A stretch of DNA of 9,020 nucleotides from Fimbriimonadaceae bacterium (lineage in GTDB: Bacteria > Armatimonadota > Fimbriimonadia > Fimbriimonadales > Fimbriimonadaceae), in contig JAIBBE010000105.1 of the NCBI GenBank assembly GCA_019694835.1, positions 1 to 9,020 of the forward strand. Reading direction: 5' to 3'. Positions 1 to 6,000 of the stretch are shown here, in pieces. The notes under the pieces are model-generated. The model was not told where the DNA came from, ran no database searches, and saw only the letters and a list, made by a program, of their open reading frames with translations. Position 1 is the first letter of the stretch; the number at the start of each line of letters is the position of its first letter. The translations under genes and the position numbers were made by a program.

Positions 1-1956
1 CCTGTGTGGAGAGCCCTTCAGCGACCTCTTCGACTTGAGCCAATCTGCGTCGTGAATGGCGAGGAACTCCACGATGGGAAGAAAATCATCGAACGGAATC
101 GCCTCGCCCACCAATTGGCGCAGGGCTCTACTCGCACTCGAATCCGGCAACCCCTCATTGCCTTCCTTTTCGATCAGACCAATAACGCGCCTTGCAGCAG
201 AAAGGCGCAGACCTAGATCAGGCGCATCTGCAATGAGCTGCGACATGATTTTGAGCCCATCTCGTTCCGAGGCCGTGGACGCAACCACCACCCCGTTCAC
301 CTGAAGTGACGTCGTGTAGAGACCTTCAAGAGCAGTCCTTATCGCCGCGAGAGCCTCCTTGTCTCTCTCCTCATGCCAGTGCACAGCGGCGATCAGATTC
401 AGTGCCTCGTCGCGCAGGACCTCGTCACGACTCATCTCAAGAACCTTCCTGGCAAGGTTCAATGCGTCATTCGGCGCCCACTCGAACAGGGAAAGCTTGG
501 CTCGATTAAGGGCAGCCCAAGCAACGAAAGTCGCCTGGGCTTTTCCGATTTCGCCTCTGTCAGTAGAGACCAACGTGTCACGATCCACCGACTCAGCAAA
601 GTAGGGCCAAAGAGTCAGGTCCGCCGCTATCCGCTCAGAAGGAAGCTCACGTCGGCCTATCGAGTCCGCGGCCTCGCTGAGGTTTCTGATCTCCTCCTCG
701 CCAAGCTCGAGACGCAGCTGCGTAAGGGCCTCCACGGAACCTCGCAAAGCACTTTCCTTCAGCTGGAGCTGTTCAACTGCTGCACTTCCTCCTGCGGTAT
801 TGCCAAGGTCGGATTCTCCGCCTCGCAATAGGAGCCGCCGCAGGCGCTCTCCCTCCATCCCCAAGTCCGTGACCTCTTCGTCCGACAGCCGGGTGGGGTC
901 GACTCGAGCTGTCACGTAGGGCCGCTGGTCCTCATCAAGCACCTCTAAGAAGTCGGTGAGAGCACGCGCCGGAACCCGTTGGCGGTCGATCAACTCGTCA
1001 AGAAACTCCGGACTTCGCCCCCGGATGTCTTCGGGCTTTGCGTGCCAGCGCCGCCGAGTTGTTAGGGCCTCGTATGGTCGAACTGACTCGGAGACGTCGC
1101 TGTACTTCTTGACGCTCTTACCTGCAGCAAGAGCCGTGGACAGACCAGCCGCCCTACTGTTCGGCAACAGCGGCGCTACTTGCGCCACTCCCTCCGTCCG
1201 TGAACGGACATCGGAGACACTTCCATCCGCCGTGGAGTCATCCTCCAGGAATCGGGCGAGAAGTTGAGCCCTCGGATCATCACCAAGTTGTCGATGCAGC
1301 CACTGGCACGCAGGTGCCGCCAAGTCCCGGTTGCCTCTGAGAAATGAGCGACCCCGGTATAGCAGCCCAAGGCGACCCAAATATCGGTCATCTGGCAGTT
1401 GCTCCAGTTGCTCCATCGCCCGATTCCAGTCACCCGAGTCCGCGTAGTAGTTCGCGAACAGCCAGGCTCTCTCGGTCTCCGAAAGCGCTCCCAGCCGAGG
1501 CAGAATGGCAGGCCCACACCCCAGCCTGAGTGAGTCCACCGCTAGGAGTCGGGAACTCGTCAAGTCATCCGAGGCCGCATTTATCGCTAGGTCCCTAACG
1601 GCCTCTGGCTCGGTATGGCCCCAACGAGGCACCGGCGATTCCGAGACGAAGAGCGCGGCACCGGCCGGGCTCAGAGATGCGTCGACACCGCCAAGCCGAA
1701 CCCCGGTCCGGTAGGTGCCCGTTTCACAGATGCTGATTCCGCGATCTTTGACGATGACGTGCACGGTCTCGCCGGCGTCAAACGCGACAATGCCCTGCCT
1801 CGCTTCAAGTCCGCTGCCCAGCAAAACCGCCAATCCTGTTTCACCCACGGAGGTGACCTTCAATGGGGCCGTTGTCTGTCCACATTCGACGCACTCCGAA
1901 CCACTGGCGGACGCACGTCCGCACGCGAAGCATTCCTCGAGTTCAGAATTCCCCAT
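1..1956 (-). CDS. Zinc-ribbon, TPR-like helical repeat protein, 3' end cut by the window edge
   Basis: I read this frame codon by codon: 652 codons without a stop from the ATG at 1956-1954 to base 1, so the C-terminus lies outside the window. The other frames here are broken into short pieces. The start is fixed by AAGGAGGG at 1973-1966, about 10 bases upstream. Residues 9-25 form a four-cysteine zinc ribbon: C9-F-A-C12 and C22-V-E-C25. Residues 30-110 look beta-rich. Residues about 150-230 (for example AWLFANYYADSGDWNRAMEQ) and about 470-560 look like TPR or TPR-like helical hairpins. The part between is acidic and mostly helical. There is no signal peptide and no membrane segment, so it is probably cytoplasmic. 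Zinc ribbon plus TPR suggests a scaffold or sensor that binds protein or nucleic acid; this is inferred, and I recognise no named family. It points the same way as the small gene at 2365-2847 but 408 bases separate them. Confidence 0.88.
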   Translation of the reverse strand, partial: MGNSELEECFACGRASASGSECVECGQTTAPLKVTSVGETGLAVLLGSGLEARQGIVAFDAGETVHVIVKDRGISICETGTYRTGVRLGGVDASLSPAGAALFVSESPVPRWGHTEPEAVRDLAINAASDDLTSSRLLAVDSLRLGCGPAILPRLGALSETERAWLFANYYADSGDWNRAMEQLEQLPDDRYLGRLGLLYRGRSFLRGNRDLAAPACQWLHRQLGDDPRAQLLARFLEDDSTADGSVSDVRSRTEGVAQVAPLLPNSRAAGLSTALAAGKSVKKYSDVSESVRPYEALTTRRRWHAKPEDIRGRSPEFLDELIDRQRVPARALTDFLEVLDEDQRPYVTARVDPTRLSDEEVTDLGMEGERLRRLLLRGGESDLGNTAGGSAAVEQLQLKESALRGSVEALTQLRLELGEEEIRNLSEAADSIGRRELPSERIAADLTLWPYFAESVDRDTLVSTDRGEIGKAQATFVAWAALNRAKLSLFEWAPNDALNLARKVLEMSRDEVLRDEALNLIAAVHWHEERDKEALAAIRTALEGLYTTSLQVNGVVVASTASERDGLKIMSQLIADAPDLGLRLSAARRVIGLIEKEGNEGLPDSSASRALRQLVGEAIPFDDFLPIVEFLAIHDADWLKSKRSLKGSPHR

Positions 1957-1965
1957 CTCCCCCGT

Positions 1966-1973
1966 CCCTCCTT
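1966..1973 (-). promoter_or_regulatory. Ribosome binding site fixing the start of the zinc-ribbon gene
   Basis: On the minus strand the sequence reads AAGGAGGG, with about 10 bases from its GGAGG core to the ATG at 1956. It is one of the strongest Shine-Dalgarno matches in the window. It supports M-G-N-S-E-L as the true N-terminus and so places the zinc ribbon at the very start of the protein. A weak -10-like TAGCAT lies at 1985-1980 with no good -35 partner, so the promoter itself is not resolved. Confidence 0.75.
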
Positions 1974-2012
1974 CTTCGCATGCTATCCACCGCCCAACAG
2001 TTTCGCCGAGCT

Positions 2013-2028
2013 GTAACAAGCTGGTTAC
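2013..2028. promoter_or_regulatory. 16-base operator-like palindrome upstream of the zinc-ribbon gene
   Basis: GTAACAAGCTGGTTAC is an inverted repeat with 7 of 8 half-site positions matching (outer arms GTAAC and GTTAC, six bases between them). It lies 57-72 bases upstream of the ATG at 1956. Its size and position suit a dimeric helix-turn-helix repressor or activator site. I did not see a second copy upstream of the other two genes. No regulator gene is visible in the window. Binding is inferred from symmetry alone. Confidence 0.35.
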
Positions 2029-2093
2029 ATCATTGATCTGGGGTCCGACATTTTGGAGGGATCAACTGGGCGCCCATCGGGATTCGGCTCCCT

Positions 2094-2168
2094 GACGCCT
2101 CAGGCGTCCCGACGTGTAGTCGCCGTCCAACTCGATGCGGCGTGGTTGGTGTCGCCTCTCGCGGCGAC
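2094..2168. repeat. Two short GC-rich hairpins in the intergenic region
   Basis: Hairpin one: GACGCC (2094-2099), loop TCA, GGCGTC (2103-2108). Hairpin two: GTCGCC (2151-2156), six-base loop, GGCGAC (2163-2168), followed on the plus strand by only TTT. Both stems are perfect over six pairs. Their arms use related GC-rich words. Neither has the T-run of a classical terminator on the minus strand. They may be operator half-sites or folds in the 5' leader of the zinc-ribbon transcript. Confidence 0.35.
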
Positions 2169-2301
2169 TTTGCGATGGGACCCGACGCAGAAGGCAAAGG
2201 TAGCGCCGCCGCTGTTGACGCCTAGGTGACTAATACACCGAATGTAGCTCAACAGTCCGTTGATCGGACTTCGTCGGGTTGGGCCGACGGGCCAACGCGC
2301 C

Positions 2302-2331
2302 TGAAGTCGTTTGTCTGGATCAACGACTTCA
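2302..2331 (-). terminator. Probable terminator hairpin after the small minus-strand gene
   Basis: TGAAGTCGTT (2302-2311) and AACGACTTCA (2322-2331) are perfect 10-base reverse complements around a 10-base loop. In the minus direction the hairpin begins 33 bases after the stop codon of the gene at 2365-2847, the usual place for a transcription terminator. No T-run follows on either strand, as is common for actinobacterial hairpin terminators. An attachment or protein-binding site is the alternative. Confidence 0.45.
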
Positions 2332-2364
2332 CAGATGCGTTGGCATCATGGGGTAGTGATGTCC

Positions 2365-2847
2365 CTACTTCCAGGTATTCTGCACCACATCGTCGAGGAA
2401 GTCTGACTCGTCAGCGAGGAGAGTGAGTGCCTGCAGAAGTGCGTCCCCGGTAAGATCCTGCTGCATCATAGGTACAACGATCCAGACCTGCTCCCGGCCA
2501 CTTGCGGGCCTTCGCACTTGAACGCCCCCGAACTGAACCATCATCGACACTGCGCCGGCAACGACGCCGCCGGGGATCTCCGATCCGAGTGGTTGCTCTC
2601 CGAGGAAAGCCTGTAGCAACAACACACCACGGCCATCCATTTCAACCAGGTCCAAGATGATTGTGGCGGATCGGTTCCCCGTGGTACCGATCCCTTCCAG
2701 GACAACCAAGTCGGAAACAAGTCGCGGAGTCAACCCCACGTTGCGAAGAAGAACCATGATGTTGGCTTCCATCTCATGGTTCTCGACATCAACCAATTTG
2801 ATGCTAGTTTCGTTACTCGGGAGAACGTAGCTCGACGGGAAGGCCAT
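2365..2847 (-). CDS. Small alpha/beta protein, possibly YbjN / type III chaperone-like fold, function unknown
   Basis: 160 residues from the ATG at 2847-2845 to the TAG at 2367-2365. AGAAAGGG lies seven bases before this ATG. An ATG six codons further upstream (2865) lacks such a site, so I prefer 2847 and the start M-A-F-P-S-S. The predicted order is an N-terminal beta/helix part (residues 10-35), several hydrophobic strands (about 40-120, including ATIILDLVEM and GVLLLQAFLG), then the strand EQVWIVVPM and a C-terminal helical part with an acidic end (ADESDFLDD). That layout and length recall YbjN-like and class I type III secretion chaperone-like proteins. The match is by pattern only, so function is unassigned. 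It has no signal peptide, no transmembrane helix and no DNA-binding motif that I can see. It is divergent from the helicase-nuclease gene. A very weak promoter candidate (TTGTAT and TAGCCT with 17 bases between, 2926-2898 minus) precedes it. Confidence 0.82.
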   Translation of the reverse strand: MAFPSSYVLPSNETSIKLVDVENHEMEANIMVLLRNVGLTPRLVSDLVVLEGIGTTGNRSATIILDLVEMDGRGVLLLQAFLGEQPLGSEIPGGVVAGAVSMMVQFGGVQVRRPASGREQVWIVVPMMQQDLTGDALLQALTLLADESDFLDDVVQNTWK

Positions 2848-3073
2848 GACCTGACCCTTTCTCATTGGATGCCAGGAGCCACTCCGACCCCCATTTCAGG
2901 CTAGTGGTCCAGAGTCCGCGATACAAAGCATGCGAAGGCAGCGTCGGTTCAGTCCAGGCACTTCATCCGTGGGAAGACCAGACGGACGCCGGCATCGAAA
3001 CCCTTCACAGAAGAAGTTCCGTAGGATCAGGTTCGGAGAGAACACGCGATTTGCTCATTCCCAGGGGGCAGGT
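2848..3073. promoter_or_regulatory. Divergent control region between the small gene and the helicase-nuclease
   Basis: 226 bases separate the 5' ends of the two divergent genes, so both promoters should lie here. No strong -35/-10 pair is visible in either direction. A plus-strand TAGGAT at 3022-3027 is a possible extended-spacing -10 without a -35 partner. The helicase frame stays open through part of this region (from an ATG at 2930), but that stretch is arginine-rich, uses AGG codons repeatedly and has weaker third-position GC than the rest of the gene. I therefore read it as non-coding leader. Confidence 0.5.
3063..3072 (+). promoter_or_regulatory. Ribosome binding site supporting a TTG start for the helicase-nuclease
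   Basis: AGGGGGCAGG is followed by TTG at 3074-3076; five bases separate the AGGGGG core from the TTG. The in-frame alternatives, ATG at 2930 and GTG at 2969, have no comparable site. The conserved DUF4011 start (VDGWRDSLLNL) begins about 17 residues after the TTG, which is a normal distance. In another frame a short TTG-started reading frame (2865-3077) ends in TGA overlapping this start as TTGA. Confidence 0.5.
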
Positions 3074-6000
3074 TTGACATCCGAGGTTTCAGTAGAAGCT
3101 CAGCGCCGAACTAGCCAGACGGTCGACGGCTGGCGCGATTCACTCCTCAATCTCGACCGTCGCCAACGGTTACTGTTCTTCAAACACACAAAAACCAGTT
3201 CGCTCGAATTACTGGCGGATTCGGACTCTGTCTCCGCCGGCCTACACAGCACGAGGGGTCTTGAATTGGTACCCCAACTGTTCGACGAGGAGACCGAAGA
3301 CAGCGCGACCACACGCACGCTGAAGAGCGCAGGTCGTGGTCAAGTTCTCGCCCGCGGAAAGGACGGCAAAGCACTCGCAGCGTCAGTTCGCACACTCGTG
3401 CGCGCTGCGACGACCGCCTTCGTGGACCGAGGGATATGGGTCCTGTATGCGGGACTGGGGATGGTTACCTGGATCGACGACCAGAAGGATGACCTCGTTG
3501 AGAGCCCTCTGCTCCTTGTTCCGGTGCGTGTGACCCCAGGAAACGCCACGAGCGGGCCCCGCGTCTTGGCGACCGAGGATGACGCTCAGGTCAACCCTTC
3601 CTTGATAGCCAAATTTGAGCGAGATTTCGGCATCACCCTGGCGGACTTGGACGCGGACATGGGCGCGCCGGAGATCATGGCCTCGGTTGCCGCCCAGCTA
3701 CCGAGTAGGCACGGTTTCGGCGTGCAGGACCGCGTCGTGGTCGCTCCGTTCACCTTCCACAAAGAGGCGATGTACCGAGACCTAGACAAGAATCGCGACA
3801 CACTCCTCTCCCACGAGCTCCTTCAACTACTCGCACTCGGGCCAGAGTCAGATGCTTTTGATGATGCGCAGTTTGAACCTGTTTCAGACGAGAAGCTCGA
3901 TGAGTCTCCACCACCTGAGGAACTCTTCACGATTCTGGACTCCGATGGCAGCCAACGTCGCTGTCTTCTCGCCGCCCTTGAAGGACGCTCATTCGTGATG
4001 GATGGCCCACCGGGGACAGGCAAGTCTCAAACCATTGCAAACATCATCGCCGAACTCATGTACCGCGGTAAGAGTGTTCTATTCGTGTCCGAGAAGGCCG
4101 CTGCTCTGGACGTTGTCCGCAACCGACTCAATGATGCGGGCCTCGCACCCTTCATCCTGGAGCTTCATAGCCATAATGCGACCCGGAAGGCCTTCGCGCA
4201 AAACCTAGCATCGGCCCTTAACGAACATCCCGTAGCCTCCGCTCCTTTTGGGACGACGAAAATCGCCCGGCTCGCTTCGTCACGGCGGGACCTTTCCGCG
4301 TATGCGCAAGCAATGAACGAGCAGCGTCAACCTCTCGAAACGAGCCTGCACGAAGTCTTGGGAGTGCTCGGCCCGTTGACCCGATTCCGAGAATTCGCGC
4401 CAAAAGCGCCTGACCCATGGCGCAACCTTACGTCGGCACAACTCGCCCAGATCGAAGACCTGGCCTCACAACTGTCACTCGCCTGGAAACCGATCGAGTT
4501 GGGCGACGGCTTCGTATGGAGCGACGTCTCCGTCGCCACCGCTACCGGCCCCGAAGTGGCCGCACTTTGGAAACTCGTGGGTGCCTGCCTTACCTCGCTT
4601 GCCGATCTGCGGGACGTCACGGGCGCAGCAGCAGCGGACCTCGGTCTTGAAGAGCCGTTTGACGTGGACGACGCATTCGACATGGCTGAGACTGTTCAAC
4701 TCCTCGAAGCCCGGCCACAGCCAGCTCCCGGTATGACCATGACTGAACTCGACGACACGCTGGCGACCTGGTTGTCCCAGGACACTTGCGAGACTCAGAG
4801 ACAGGCCATTGAGGGAAATCGCCAGGCGCTGCTACGGGCAGACTCGGCCGCAGTCACTATGCATGGGTACCTGGGCGAAACCATGCCACCCTCAGCAGTC
4901 GTCGCCTCTGCGCTGGAATCATGCGGCGCGATTGTCGAAACCGCCAGCCCTACTTGGGTGCTTGACGAAGGCACATCCTCGCTGGAGGCACAAGCGGCCC
5001 TGGAATTGACTGATGAGCTGGCGGCCAGACTTGACGCCGCACAGGCATCTGCAACCCAACTTGCCTCGAAATTCGACATCAATCCGGCGAAAGTCAGTCC
5101 CGTACGTTCCCGAGACATGGCACGCCTGGCGCAACTGGCCGAGGTCCCGGACAAGCCGGAATCACCGTGGTTTAACCCGGCACTGCATCAGCAACTCGCG
5201 GCCTCGCACGCAGCTCTTCAGCAGTTGGTGTTCGCCGTGACGGAGAGACAAGCCGCGTTGTCGGCCGTCTTTACCGACGAGGTACTCGCACTCCCTTTGG
5301 ATCAGATCAGCATTCGTGTCGCCGCAAACAAGGGTTTCCGTCGGCTGAGCAAGCAGTCACGGGAAGACAGGAAGACCCTCAAGTCCGTGACCGTGCAAGG
5401 TCGTGTCGACAATGAAGTGATAGCGCTGCTGCCCGAAGCCGCCGCGTGGCAGCAGGCGGACCAGACACTGCGTCTTGCAGAAGAACGCTATGCGGCAGAT
5501 GCGGGCCACTACTACCAGGGAACTGCGACGGACTTCGCCCAACTCGCGCGAGCTCTCGAGACTGCGCGATTGGCCGTTGAGTATGCCCGCGACGAGCTGA
5601 ACCCGGATCGTCTCGCGCAGCAGCTTTCCGCGTCCGCCCTCCCCGACCCGACATTTCACACACTCGCAGAGAATCTGACTGCTTTCGAGGGATTCTGGGG
5701 TTCCCGGGTCTTACCCACGTTGGGAAGCGACCTGGGGAATCAGTTGGCTCAACTCCCCTTCGAGGAGCTGCGCAACTGGCTCCAGTCCGCTTCGGGGACC
5801 CTACGAGAGCAGTTGCAGCATTGGCGTTCGTTGGAAGACTCCAGCCGTCGCACATTTACTGCGGAGGAGGCCAGGCAGGCTGGTATCGCAGCCTCGGAGT
5901 TGCACAGTGCTCATCAGCAGCTCCGTATCGAACTCGCAGCACACGCAGGGAACCTTGCAAGCTTCAGCGCGGGTGACCATGCCATTCTGGACGCCGCGGA

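Larger units (their letters stand above)
1957..2364. other. 408-base intergenic region rich in inverted repeats, no convincing gene
   Basis: Between the two minus-strand genes. The first 20 bases carry the ribosome binding site of the zinc-ribbon gene, and 2013-2028 its operator-like palindrome. Further right are TGGGCGCCCA (2067-2076, a perfect palindrome) and three short hairpins with arms 2094-2099/2103-2108, 2151-2156/2163-2168 and 2272-2277/2284-2289. A long hairpin follows at 2302-2331. A 66-codon GTG-started plus-strand frame at 2226-2426 has no Shine-Dalgarno site and runs into the next gene in antisense, so I do not call it. The density of symmetry could reflect termination, operators or a small structured RNA. 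The sequence does not decide between these. Confidence 0.7.

Noticed and set aside
373..831. Plus-strand frame of 152 codons
   Set aside because: Lies antisense inside the continuous 652-codon minus-strand gene and has no Shine-Dalgarno site; a shadow frame.
1615..2095. Plus-strand frames of 133 and 126 codons
   Set aside because: They overlap each other, the antisense zinc-ribbon gene and its ribosome binding site; composition is that of a shadow.
2215..2243. Plus-strand promoter with TTGACG at 2215-2220
   Set aside because: No acceptable -10 at 16-18 bases; TAATAC at 2231 is too close; no plus-strand gene follows.
2094..2331. Retron-like structured RNA
   Set aside because: Hairpins are present but there is no reverse transcriptase gene in the window.
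2226..2426. Plus-strand frame of 66 codons
   Set aside because: No ribosome site, contains the 10-base-pair hairpin and ends antisense in the small gene.
2930..3073. 48-residue N-terminal extension of the helicase from the ATG at 2930
   Set aside because: No ribosome site, repeated AGG codons, arginine-rich and weaker third-position GC. The TTG at 3074 has AGGGGG upstream. The ATG start remains possible.
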